In this document: piece by piece, positions 21,979 through 32,209 of the stretch
Layout of the letters: each line of letters starts with the position of its first letter
How positions within the stretch are numbered: the stretch's first letter is position 1
Assembly (NCBI GenBank): GCA_025403435.1
Contig: JAJQZP010000256.1
Location: forward strand, 806,001 to 870,000
Length of the DNA stretch: 64,000 nucleotides
Origin: Artocarpus heterophyllus
Taxonomy: Eukaryota; Streptophyta; Magnoliopsida; Rosales; Moraceae
Direction of reading: 5' to 3'
Program-made: the position numbers and the translations under genes
Notes under the pieces: generated by a model
The model's database searches: none
Seen by the model: only the letters and a program-made list of their open reading frames with translations
What the model was told of the DNA's origin: nothing

Positions 21979-23943
21979 TGTAACGCCCCTATATGGGGGT
22001 TAACAGTTTTTAATGAGATAAAATAAAAAATAAATAATAAAAGTAAAACCTTAAAAATAAAATTTGCCCGGGACTTAAATGAAAACTCTCAACTCAAAAA
22101 TAAAAATATAAACGACAATTAAACCACAGTTTTAATGTAGCACTTTAAATTTAATAATATAAACTGTTGTCATCATCATTTTATCCCTCAACACATTGTA
22201 ATACAGTCACAGAAAGTAACAATTGATGCTTACATTATCATGAAAAACATTCTCAACAATTGAAGCAGTCCCAATGTAATATAGCTACATCGCTTCCTCA
22301 ACTATATTTCTCGTAGCCACCTCACACTTAGTGAGTCCTGAAAAGATATAAACATAAGGGTATGAGCAACACTATGCTCAGTAGAGAAAGCCATTACTCA
22401 CCTCTATCATTACCACATTAAAATCTGCATGGTTAGTAAGTCACATCATATTTCAGATTATGAGGTTTATTATGATCACATCTTATGGATACCGTAGATA
22501 ATCATTACCAAGTGTCATAATTACACATTTATACAAATATTACCAATCATCATTGTTCCTAGGTATCCATGTTAAATTGAGTATCACTCAACTCATCGAA
22601 ACCCAAATGGGCGCACTTGATCACCCTATAAACATTCCAAGGGTGTTCCGGTGAGGGGACATCAAGCCCCGAGTCCTCACCAAATCGATTCCTGTACAGT
22701 GTGTTCTGGGACTTTCAACCCAAGGAAGCGTCATCGCCTTCCCCCTACTTTACCTTTTAGGGTATTCATGCCCAAGGACGTAACCGTCGCCCTTTTCATG
22801 TCTCACAATTTCTCTATATTAAATCATTATTAATAGAGTTAATTTTCCTAACCATGCTTCTCAATTTATAACATGTGTCAATTCATTATGTTCCTCGCCG
22901 TACAATACAAGACGAGTCCATGTCATAGTTTCATATGTGATACACATATAATATCAGTTCAACATAGATATATATATATTGCGGCAAAACAATCAATTTT
23001 AATTCTATAAAAACCTCACAAAAGATGAGTAATAGAATCCCTACCTTTCAAGCTTATCAACAGTCTCTTAATCCTGGAATCAATTAACGTTAGCTCCATA
23101 CTCCCTTGATCCTAAGGCGTGCATAAGGACAATTAAAACTAAAGCACAACATACAACTACATTCATAAAATTTATTTTAATTTAATCTTAGAATTTCAAG
23201 AAATAACCACTGCCCATAGAGGTATTATAAAGTTTAACAATATAAATTTTCTGTCTAGGGCATATACACTTAGACTTCATACATATGCTCCAAAATAGCA
23301 ACAAACATATACTTAGGTTTAAGAACGCAAATTTGAATAATCCTTTAGTATAAAAGAAAATTTATAAATGAAAGACTAAATTTGTTCATAAGATTCTAAC
23401 CTCAGATTATGGTTAGTTGGAAGCTTGAAATGGCTTCAAAACAGGTTCCTTTAGTTCGGTATGACTGAAATTCTTGCTCAAATGGAGGTGATGGTGGCTG
23501 ATTTTTATGGCTGCCTTGAAGAAGTTCTCTAAGTATTTTGCTTCAGCAAAGAAATGAGAAGAAGAGTGTGGGAACCGTGGAAGAGAAAGGAAGAAAAGAT
23601 GAAGTCTTTGAAGAGAAGTGATAGAAACAATTATAGAGGAGACATGTTGAAGCATGTCACGGAGGAAATAAAGAAAATGAGGGTCAAGAGTAGTTGGAAA
23701 AGATATCCTTATGTCTCATCTAAAGACTTTAACACACATATGCCAATATGACATTTTTGAGATTTATTAGAAGTTCTAAGGCTTTTTAGTAATCATACTA
23801 AATAAATATAGGAGAATTTTAGAAAACTTAAAAATAGATAAAAATAAATATTATAAAATAAATTTAAATGAAGCAATTTTTTTTATACATTAAAAATTAA
23901 TTTAATTACCTCAATACCCGTTAGGAGAATAACGGGTGTCACA
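21979..23943 (-). repeat. 3' LTR of the cargo-carrying element (left on the plus strand)
   Basis: This LTR of 1965 bp starts TGTAACGCCCC and ends GGGTGTCACA on the plus strand. It matches the copy at 28200-30163 with about four substitutions and three single-base indels by eye (for example CACTTTAAA versus CACCTTAAA, and GGGTATGAG versus GGGAATGAG). Small frames inside it (22651-22833, 23413-23655, 23554-23751) occur in both LTRs and have no known domain, so I do not call them genes. Confidence 0.95.
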
Positions 23944-23962
23944 GCTCTACCCCCCTTAAAGA
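23944..23962 (-). other. Polypurine tract
   Basis: Read on the minus strand this is TTTAAGGGGGGTAGAGC directly before the LTR start TGTGACACCC. It is the expected plus-strand priming site and sets the element's orientation. Confidence 0.85.
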
Positions 23963-24616
23963 AATTTCGTCCTCGAAATTTCAATTCTAGCAATACTAGT
24001 AAAAATTTTAATTCCATTATGATTCCAATTCCGAGTCTAAACCGTTAATGTTGTTTGTCCTCCAAATTTAAGTTATCGTATCTCCACTCATTTACTTGCA
24101 TAATAAATCTTACTCCTAAATCCCTCAATAAGAGTATTTCTGACAAGTTTCAACTTATAACACCGTATAATAGTCTAAGAATCTGATCAGGCATACATAT
24201 TGACCATATCATGATTCCAGTCCTTCATTGTCCATGGACTGTGATTTACAATCACATTTAAGGAGATTGCCAGAGAAATTTTATATACTTCATCTTTAGG
24301 TTCCTTTTCCTTTTTGAGTAAGGAAAAGTCAAATATATTTGATTTCATACCTCAACTAATAAACTAGAATATAATCATAAAACATATATCACAAACACTT
24401 TTATTCAAAACTATACATTAAACTTACTCATAGAGATATTAAACGGAATCTCAGAGTTGCAAACATACCCGGCATATTTTTCATTAAACAGCTATCCTCA
24501 TGACACAAACATTCAATCCAAATAATATACTCATATTTCATATGGAATATCCCCATAACTGACTCTGGTACTTCCACATAATATTAACAGAATATTACAC
24601 ATTACAAACATAATAC

Positions 24617-24763
24617 GGATACGTTTCGAGAGTACAAGGCACTCCGTATACCAGCTATCCATATCATGCATGCTTAGAGGATACAAAAACATCGATAAAC
24701 AAAAGATCGGACCTTAAGAAGGATGCGTTTCGAGAGCATCAAGTACTCCGTATCCAGCCATCC
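24617..24763 (-). repeat. Paired 43-44 bp hairpin repeats downstream of the LOG-like ORF
   Basis: Two related units lie exactly 104 bases apart, at 24617-24660 and 24721-24763. Each begins GGATRCGTTTCGAGAG on the plus strand and ends with CGTATCC or CGTATACC, then AGC or AGCC and ATCC. Within each unit GGATRCG can pair with CGTATCC, giving a short stem-loop. They lie 135-280 bases beyond the LOG-like stop codon in the sense direction, so they would fall in its 3' UTR. Confidence 0.75.
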
Positions 24764-24898
24764 CGGCATTAGGCTCAATGAATCTAAAAGATTGAACAAC
24801 AACGTACCACAAGAAACACAGAATACAAGGCAAACGGTTATTCGTAACACACGAAATACGGACACACATGCCTACATGCCAAAGATAAAACAAAAAGA

Positions 24899-25549
24899 TT
24901 ACAGATGGAGATTCAAATCAATTGGCCGCTCCCGGCTTTCCCTTTCCCATTCAAGCTTGGATGTTGCAGTGTCGGATTCTGGATGTATGATTTGCATTTT
25001 ATCTATCAATTCCTCAGCTGTTGAAGCAGTGACAAAGATTTGTCTCTCCGATTCTGTAGTGATGTTTTCTTCCACAGCGTAATCTAGAAATTTCAAAAGA
25101 CCGTCATAAAAACCCTTTACGTTCAGCAGTCCCAAAGGTTTGGAATAAAAGCCCAACAATTGCCCACAAGCAACTATAAATATTTCCTCAAGAGTGCCTA
25201 GACCACCAGGTAATGCTATAAAAGCATCAGAATTATAGATTATGTCTTTAAAATTTTTAGGGATACTCCTGACTCCTTCTCCCTTACCTATGGCTTCCTT
25301 ACAAAGGTTTCCTTCAACTGGAATATGAGGCCAAATTCTTACATCAGTAGCGTCGCTAGACCTAGCTGCTAGTGCCATATTTACCATCATTTTTATACTA
25401 CCACCCCCATAGATTATGTTAATCTTCTTGTGTGCTAGGACTTGCCCTAAGTGATTTGCAGCTTCTAAATAAGCTTTATCTTTTCCAAGGCTGGAACCAC
25501 AAAAGACACAGACATTCTTTATTTTCTTCGTGGACTGGGAGGTAGACAT
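24899..25549 (-). CDS. LOG-like (lysine decarboxylase-like fold) protein carried by the LTR element
   Basis: This is an intact 216-residue ORF, the usual length of plant LOG proteins. It has VCVFCGSS (residues 13-20), IIYGGGSI (45-52) and PGGLGTLEE (114-122), which together identify the LOG family. LOG enzymes release active cytokinin bases from their riboside monophosphates in the cytosol. Two regions depart from the family. GGGSI is followed by KMMV, where GLMG is expected. Residues 95-103 read SIPKNFKDI where active plant LOGs have a DMHxRKAEM-type motif, so the conserved arginine appears to be asparagine. Activity is therefore doubtful. I start at ATG 25549; the frame stays open to a GTG at 25588. 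Plant LOG genes have several introns and this copy has none, which suggests capture through an RNA intermediate. It lies in the element's sense direction, downstream of the zinc-finger ORF. Confidence 0.88.
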   Translation of the reverse strand: MSTSQSTKKIKNVCVFCGSSLGKDKAYLEAANHLGQVLAHKKINIIYGGGSIKMMVNMALAARSSDATDVRIWPHIPVEGNLCKEAIGKGEGVRSIPKNFKDIIYNSDAFIALPGGLGTLEEIFIVACGQLLGFYSKPLGLLNVKGFYDGLLKFLDYAVEENITTESERQIFVTASTAEELIDKMQIIHPESDTATSKLEWERESRERPIDLNLHL

Positions 25550-26191
25550 ATTTGGTTTATAGAAGTGGTTGCTTAATGTCTGCTCCACTTAGACTTCGGG
25601 TTCTACATGAGATTTTAAAGATGAGAAATATACAAAAAGGGCTAAAGAGATAGACGAGTAGGTAATGAAAAGGTAATCCAAAGATTTAAACAAAATCTTG
25701 TGCGGATAAGAAAGTAAGATAAGGTGATTGATAGTTTACAGAAAATCTGATTCACTTTTTGAAAAAGATTAGACTCTAATTGTATAACTTTTGACAATTG
25801 AGAACAATTTGACAGAAGACCCTCATGACACAACTGTAGACTTTTTGACAAATATACACCAAGTCTAGAAATTTAATATAAACGACAAATATTGTAGAAC
25901 TTTTGAAATTTGAGACACAATCTTGAAATATCTGGATAAGCTTTTCAAAATTCAAACATATTACTGTACCGTATGTAACGTGTATGATAAGATAATATAT
26001 TTTATTATATATATATTTAAGAAAATCATAAATTAAATAAGATATTAACACTTACTGTATCAATCTAATAATCACAATTATTTCAAACACAAAAGCAAAT
26101 ATTCTGAGTAAAAGAAAAACACAAACTGTTGAACATCAGCTAAAACTGCTTCAAATAAGTAAAGACTAAATAACCTTTATAGAGCGATGAC
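25550..26191 (-). other. Spacer between the two cargo ORFs
   Basis: This is 640 bases of AT-rich sequence between the zinc-finger and LOG-like ORFs. Short frames here (for example 25776-26051) show no domain. A TATA-like CTATAAAGG on the minus strand lies just after the first ORF and could serve a second promoter, but this is weak. Confidence 0.5.
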
Positions 26192-26713
26192 TTATTCCCT
26201 ATCCAGTTTTCTTATGGCTTGACAAACAGGATCTAGAAATACCATATTCCTGAGGCGTTGTCTTTCTGTATAAAATTTAGGCCAGAGTTTAAAAATAGCT
26301 CCTTGAACATATCCACTAGGGTGACCGTGGAGAGGAGGATGGATGCTATCCAAGTTCTCCTTTGAAAGTCCATCCCTACAAAACCTTATTTTATCCTCTC
26401 TATTCGTAGACATATAACCAGGTGAAGTACATTTACCGTTACAATTTTGTCTTCCACATTTGTTACAAGTGATCACGATGGCACGAGCTCTTCTTTTCAT
26501 TGCACTACGACTGGTACCTGTTCCTGGTAAACCGACATCTTGACTAAAGTCACTCGGACGGATTTTCCCCTCTATTAACATTCTCACATCACAAGGGATA
26601 CCAAAACGCATAAGAATCCACAACCGAGTAATTCTAGCCTTGTATTTCTTTCTGAGAATCTTTTGGGAGAGTGATGGGAAATACTTTCTCAGGTGTTGGT
26701 ACTTTGGGTCCAT
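26192..26713 (-). CDS. Arginine-rich zinc-finger protein of the LTR element, possibly related to viral NABP
   Basis: This is an intact 173-residue ORF with an ATG start. The N-terminal 30 residues are basic. A hydrophobic segment (LWILMRFGIPCDVRMLI, 31-47) follows, then GTGTSRS and the basic run KRRARA (73-78). Next comes a CX2CX4CX3C cluster at C83, C86, C91 and C95. The C-terminal 70 residues have no recognised motif. The order of hydrophobic helix, GTS, arginine-rich block and cysteine cluster resembles, from memory, the cysteine-rich nucleic-acid-binding protein of carlaviruses (Viral_NABP family), which is shorter and has wider cysteine spacing. It could instead be a divergent nucleocapsid-like Gag remnant, since it sits where gag normally lies. 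Nucleic-acid binding is a fair inference; the viral origin is a hypothesis. Confidence 0.8.
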   Translation of the reverse strand: MDPKYQHLRKYFPSLSQKILRKKYKARITRLWILMRFGIPCDVRMLIEGKIRPSDFSQDVGLPGTGTSRSAMKRRARAIVITCNKCGRQNCNGKCTSPGYMSTNREDKIRFCRDGLSKENLDSIHPPLHGHPSGYVQGAIFKLWPKFYTERQRLRNMVFLDPVCQAIRKLDRE

Positions 26714-26904
26714 GATGAGATGAAAGAAAAGTAAATAGAAAGGAAAAATTAAGATAGTAAATTGCAGAATCCTAGAATTCCTTCTTCTTTTAGAGAAAAA
26801 GAAGAATTTTTAATGAAAAAGAAGAGGATTTGCGATTTAGAGAGAAAATAACAAATTAAGAGAGAAAAAGTGAACTCGGAGAAATAAGCTCCTATGCACA
26901 GTAA

Positions 26905-26962
26905 ACGTATATATAAACAATGATTAAACCACTGTATATGACACGTATAGAGACCACGTGGG
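26905..26962 (-). promoter_or_regulatory. Candidate internal promoter upstream of the zinc-finger ORF
   Basis: On the minus strand a G-box-like CCCACGTGG (about 26952-26960) is followed about 35 bases later by TTTATATATACG (26905-26916), a good TATA box. The TATA box lies about 190 bases upstream of the ATG at 26713, and the leader between them is CT-rich. The layout would suit a transcript that starts inside the element. No transcript evidence is available here. Confidence 0.4.
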
Positions 26963-28180
26963 AGAGACAGTGTGAATCAAACTGATTTAAGATTTGAACT
27001 AGGCCCAAATGTTCTAAGTTGAAAATGGTCAGGTTGTTTCGGGCCTTAACACATTTAGAACAAGTTAAATAACAAACATAAAATTGAAAACCAATTCGTA
27101 TGAATCTTAAACCCAATTCAAAGCCCACTATAGATAAAGTTAACTATAAACAACAAATCTAATTTAACGACAACAAGGATCTTCCTGAATGATATTTAAA
27201 ATCATTTCATAACAACACAATCTTCCAACAACTCAAATGATTTTGTTTTAATCAAAACCTTATTGAACAATGCATACACCCATCTGTTATTCATAATACT
27301 TAACATCTATCAATGGATTCATCATCATTACTACCAAGGGTTTAGAATGCGACTAACCTTGAAATCAATACGATTTACGTCTTCCAACATAGACCATATC
27401 AATGAGCAAAGACACTAGATGTTACTACTTAAGAACATCTACAATCCCCACAATTCTACTTATACAATATATAATTTCCTCATATAACAAAACCTTAGGT
27501 AACCAAAAGATTCACTGATACACTTAAATACAATGTACGTAACAAAATATTTCAATTTTGAGATTCATGCATTCTAGACTTTACACAGTCTCAACAGACC
27601 AAAAGTCTAACATTTATCTCTCTCAAGATTCAATACCATGATTCCCAACTTATATCATATTCCTCAAATAAATAGAACTTTTAAGAAAAGATATTGACAC
27701 TTATGTGCTCCATCGAATCCACACATAATCATTACTTAGGTTTGAATCAATTACGAAAAATTTGGCATATCTATGTCAAACTTTAAAATCAATAAATCAA
27801 GCCTTATATTTCTTATTGTTTTTCACGAGACAAAAGGCTCTTAAATCCTCGTATCTATACGAATTTCTCATCGTTTATACGAATTAAATATGCTTATAGA
27901 TCCAAATATTATACGAATCTCTCATAAGCATTCTACTTATAAACTCATTCCATATAATTATCATTCCCTTATAACTATTAATACTTTCCTTCTATATAAT
28001 TATTGTACTCATATAATTATTGATATTTTCATTCTATGGCCTTTCCATGTTACATCCTTCTAGACTGTATAAATCAATGTGAAGGTTCATTTTGATGATG
28101 ACAATGAAAATTCAACTTCAAAACCATCTCAAAAATATTTTTTAAAGTGGTGCTACACTCCCTAGGTTAACCGAACCTAG
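26963..28180 (-). other. Non-coding leader region of the LTR element
   Basis: About 1.2 kb lies between the PBS and the candidate internal promoter, where gag would normally begin. I find no frame with a recognisable gag or protease domain. The sequence is AT-rich, with repeated TATACGAAT and ATATAATTATT words near 27840-28030. Confidence 0.6.
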
Positions 28181-28192
28181 GCTCTGATACCA
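28181..28192 (-). other. Primer-binding site for tRNA-iMet
   Basis: On the minus strand the sequence is TGGTATCAGAGC, the standard complement of the 3' end of initiator methionine tRNA, seven bases inside the LTR that starts at 28200. This fixes the element's orientation as minus. Confidence 0.95.
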
Positions 28193-28199
28193 AAAATTC

Positions 28200-30163
28200 T
28201 GTAACGCCCCTATATGGGGGTTAACAGTTTTTAATGAGATAAAATAAAAATAAATAATAAAAGTAAAACCTTAAAAATAAAATTTGCCCGGGACTTAAAT
28301 GAAAACTCTCAACTCAAAAATAAAAATATAAACGACAATTAAACCACAGTTTTAATGTAGCACCTTAAATTTAATAATATAAACTGTTGTCATCATCATT
28401 TTATCCCTCAACACATTGTAATACAGTCACAGAAAGTAACAATTGATGCTTACATTATCATGAAAAACATTCTCAACAATTGAAGCAGTCCCAATGTAAT
28501 ATAGCTACATCACGTCCTCAACTATATTTCTCGTAGCCACCTCACACTTAGTGAGTCCTGAAAAGATATAAACATAAGGGAATGAGCAACACTATGCTCA
28601 GTAGAGAAAGCCATTACTCACCTCTATCATTACCACATTAAAATCTGCATGGTTAGTAAGTCACATCATATTTCAGATTATGAGGTTTATTATGATCACA
28701 TCTTATGGATACCGTAGATAATCATTACCAAGTGTCATAATTACACATTTATACAAATATTACCAATCATCATTGTTCCTAGGTATCCATGTTAAATTGA
28801 GTATCACTCAACTCATCGAAACCCAAATGGGCGCACTTGATCACCCTATAAACATTCCAAGGGTGTTCCGGTGAGGGGACATCAAGCCCCGAGTCCTCAC
28901 CAAATCGATTCCTGTACAGTGTGTTCTGGGACTTTCAACCCAAGGAAGCGTCATCGCCTTCCCCCTACTTTACCTTTTAGGGTATTCATGCCCAAGGACG
29001 TAACCGTCGCCCTTTTCATGTCTCACAATTTCTCTATATTAAATCATTATTAATAGAGTTAATTTTCCTAACCATGCTTCTCAATTTATAACATGTGTCA
29101 ATTCATTATGTTCCTCGCCGTACAATACAAGACGAGTCCATGTCATAGTTTCATATGTGATACACATATAATATCAGTTCAACATAGATATATATATATT
29201 GCGGCAAAACAATCAATTTTAATTCTATAAAAACCTCACAAAAGATGAGTAATAGAATCCCTACCTTTCAAGCTTATCAACAGTCTCTTAATCCTGGAAT
29301 CAATTAACGTTAGCTCCATACTCCCTTGATCCTAAGGCGTGCATAAGGACAATTAAAACTAAAGCACAACATACAACTACATTCATAAAATTTATTTTAA
29401 TTTAATCTTAGAATTTCAAGAAATAACCACTGCCCATAGAGGTATTATAAAGTTTAACAATATAAATTTTCTGTCTAGGGCATATACACTTAGACTTCAT
29501 ACATATGCTCCAAAATAGCAACAAACATATACTTAGGTTTAAGAACGCAAATTTGAATAATCCTTTAGTATAAAAGAAAATTTATAAATGAAAGACTAAA
29601 TTTGTTCATAAGATTCTAACCTCAGATTATGGTTAGTTGGAAGCTTGAAATGGCTTCAAAACAGGTTCCTTTAGTTCGGTATGACTGAAATTCTTGCTCA
29701 AATGGAGGTGATGGTGGCTGATTTTTATGGCTGCCTTGAAGAAGTTCTCTAAGTATTTTGCTTCAGCAAAGAAATGAGAAGAAGAGTGTGGGAACCGTGG
29801 AAGAGAAAGGAAGAAAAGATGAAGTCTTTGAAGAGAAGTGATAGAAACAATTATAGAGGAGACATGTTGAAGCATGTCACGGAGGAAATAAAGAAAATGA
29901 GGGTCAAGAGTAGTTGGAAAAGATATCCTTATGTCTCATCTAAAGACTTTAACACACATAATGCCAATATGACATTTTTGAGATTTATTAGAAGTTCTAA
30001 GGCTTTTTAGTAATCATACTAAATAAATATAGGAGAATTTTAGAAAACTTAAAAATAGATAAAAATAAATATTATAAAATAAATTTAAATGAAGCAATTT
30101 TTTTATACATTAAAAATTAATTTAATTACCTCAATACCCGTTAGGAGAATAACGGGTGTCACA
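28200..30163 (-). repeat. 5' LTR of the cargo-carrying element (right on the plus strand)
   Basis: This LTR of 1964 bp is almost identical to 21979-23943. It ends GGGTGTCACA and is followed by the target-site duplication CATAA at 30164-30168. In the element's sense direction this is the promoter-bearing LTR. Confidence 0.95.
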
Positions 30164-30305
30164 CATAATTAGAGCTAATGTTGATTTAAAACATTATAGT
30201 TATTGAAAGTTTTATACTTATTTTTTCACTTTATATTATAGCTGTTAAGAATTTTTTATTGTGAACGTTTAGAATTGTGGTTTCAAAAGTAGGTGCCAAG
30301 CAAGC
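30164..30305. repeat. Right part of the MITE split by the LTR element
   Basis: It begins with the duplicated CATAA and carries the family words GAAAGTTTTATACTTATT and CACTTTATATTATAGCTG. It ends GTGGTTTCAAAAGTAGGTGC followed by CAAGCAAG, which mirrors the left terminus TTTGGCACTCATAA at 21965-21978. Confidence 0.6.
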
Positions 30306-31929
30306 TATTGGGATGACCAACCTTGACATGTTCAATCATCAATTCTTCCAAACACAAGTGATTAGACGGTAAACTAAGCCTTAATTGATAATTGTAACAC
30401 TAGAAAGTGAGTCAATTTGAATTTCAATTTTCTAACAAATTCCAAAGGTAATGAAAATGAAAGACTCAATCAAATTCCATACCTAAAAATATAAGACTGT
30501 ATTTAATATCACATGAAAATTGGAAAATGGGCCCAACATAAAAAATCTATAATACTCGAAACCATTTCCATCATTCATGCATGACATGCTAAATATGTCT
30601 TCCACGCTCAGCTGGCAACCACTAGTAGTACTGACATGTAGGAAACATGGGCTTGCCTAAGTTAACTCCAATACAATTTCCACTGGTCAACATCACACAG
30701 ACATACATTGTACGCCTATACGTTATTGATCCACCTAGATAACAGATCACCGTAATCCAATTATTAGTTTTATATCATTTGTATTAAACTCGCACAACAT
30801 TCTAGGTAAAGAGGAAAATAGAAAGTTTTTTTTTATTAGTAATTTGCATTGATAGCCTCTTGATGTTTTAATAGATGATACTTTAGTTTTTTTTTTAATT
30901 TTAACAAACAAGTCTTTGAATATTTTTTTATATAAAAAAAGAGAAAAAATTATCTATTGAGACGAAAGAACTTAATATTTAAGTCATTTCCACCAAATTC
31001 CGTTAAATGTTTATGATTAAACATAGAAGGATATTTTAGTAAATTAACAAAATTTTAATTATAAAAATAAGAAAACAAATTAAAACTATTGGGAAAAAAA
31101 TTTAAGGCCGGAGCTGCTACAAAATTCTAGTATACCACACAGCAACAAAATCCTTCAAAAACATCCCCATGATCATGCTTAAAAGATAAGCCAGAGAGGG
31201 CAAGCGAGAGGGGATATCGACAAATCTGAAACTCAACAATAACTCCGTTACTCAAAGAGAATTCTGCAACTCAATAAGACAAAAAGCTACAACTCAACAA
31301 GCTAAAAACCCAACTCAACCAGTTTGTCAACAAAAAAAAAAGGTTCAACTCAACAGCACAAAAGAAATTGTGTTCCCAACCAGTCCAAAAACAACCAAAA
31401 ATAGACTAAAAGAGTCTAACCATGAAACACAAAACCCAAAAATGCAGAGGAAAAAAGAAAGAAAGATAAAGTGGTTGGCGGTGGTGCGGCGGGGCTCACT
31501 GGCGGTGAGAGAGGTTTGACGGCAGATCTGTTTTGGCTGGAGTCTCTTTCTATCTGTATTTGGGTTTTGCAGGGGAACAAAATGTGAGCCCTAATTCCCC
31601 AAATCAATTAGACCCAATTCCCCATATGTATGTATGTATTTGATTTATGTAGATTCCCAACTGTGCAAATGAAGAGGGATATTTGACATTTGAGAAGGGG
31701 ACCCAAATCACAAGCTAAGCTATCGATTTTCTTTTTTCTTTTCTTTTTTTATTTGTTGGAAGCTACCAGAAAGCTGGTAATTGAAGTAGATGTTGGCATC
31801 GCAGATGGAGGAAAGCTTGGCGAGGAAGGCAAGAGCATGATGGAGCAGTCAATGGTGAGGATCTTGCTGTTGGCTATCACTGCCGATCTAGGACACGTCT
31901 CACACGGTTTTGGGACATCCCTTGTGGGA

Positions 31930-32203
31930 GGAAGATTTTGAAGAAAGGGCAAAAAAAAATTTGAATAGAGTAAATGACTTTTTTTTTTTTTTTTGATCGA
32001 AAAACACATTTTTTTTATGGATAAATTATCTTAATTTTTTAAAAAAAATAAGAAAAATTATTACATGATAAAAACTTCAATAGGATGAAAAAAAAAACTG
32101 AAACCTTTTAATGTTTAAAATTTTTTTTTAATGTCAAAAATTGTTTAAAAAAAAGTCATTGATCAAAAAAAATTTTCTCAAACAGTCATTTTTAAAAATC
32201 TCC
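31930..32203. mobile_element. 270-bp non-autonomous element (copy 2)
   Basis: It starts GGAAGATTTTGAAGAAAGGG and ends CATTTTTAAAAATCTCC, aligning along its length with the copy nested in the LINE at 11149-11418. Shared blocks include [22 protein letters not shown] T runs, GATAAATTATCTTAATTTTT and AAAGTCATTGATCAAAA. A third copy follows within about ten bases. Confidence 0.65.
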
Positions 32204-32209
32204 TGTTGT

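Larger units (their letters stand above)
21979..30163 (-). mobile_element. Non-autonomous Ty3/Gypsy-like LTR retrotransposon with LOG-like and zinc-finger cargo
   Basis: The element is 8.2 kb and lies on the minus strand. It has 1.96-kb LTRs with TG...CA ends, a 5-bp target-site duplication CATAA at 21974-21978 and 30164-30168, a PBS complementary to tRNA-iMet at 28181-28192, and a G-rich polypurine tract at 23944-23960. The PPT context (AAATTTCTTTAAGGGGGG read on the minus strand) is typical of plant Ty3/Gypsy elements. The 4.26-kb interior has no recognisable gag, protease, reverse transcriptase, RNase H or integrase in any frame. It has two intact sense-strand ORFs, a 173-residue zinc-finger protein and a 216-residue LOG-like protein. 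It must rely on enzymes from another element. The nearly identical LTRs indicate a recent insertion. The Gypsy assignment rests on PBS and PPT only. Confidence 0.9.

Noticed and set aside
22651..23751. Open frames of 60-80 codons present in both LTRs (22651-22833, 23413-23655 and copies at 28871, 29633)
   Set aside because: They are duplicated only because the LTRs are duplicated; they have no domain and no sign of selection.
25549..25588. LOG-like ORF starting at 25588
   Set aside because: The codon at 25588 is GTG. The first ATG at 25549 gives 216 residues, the normal LOG length.
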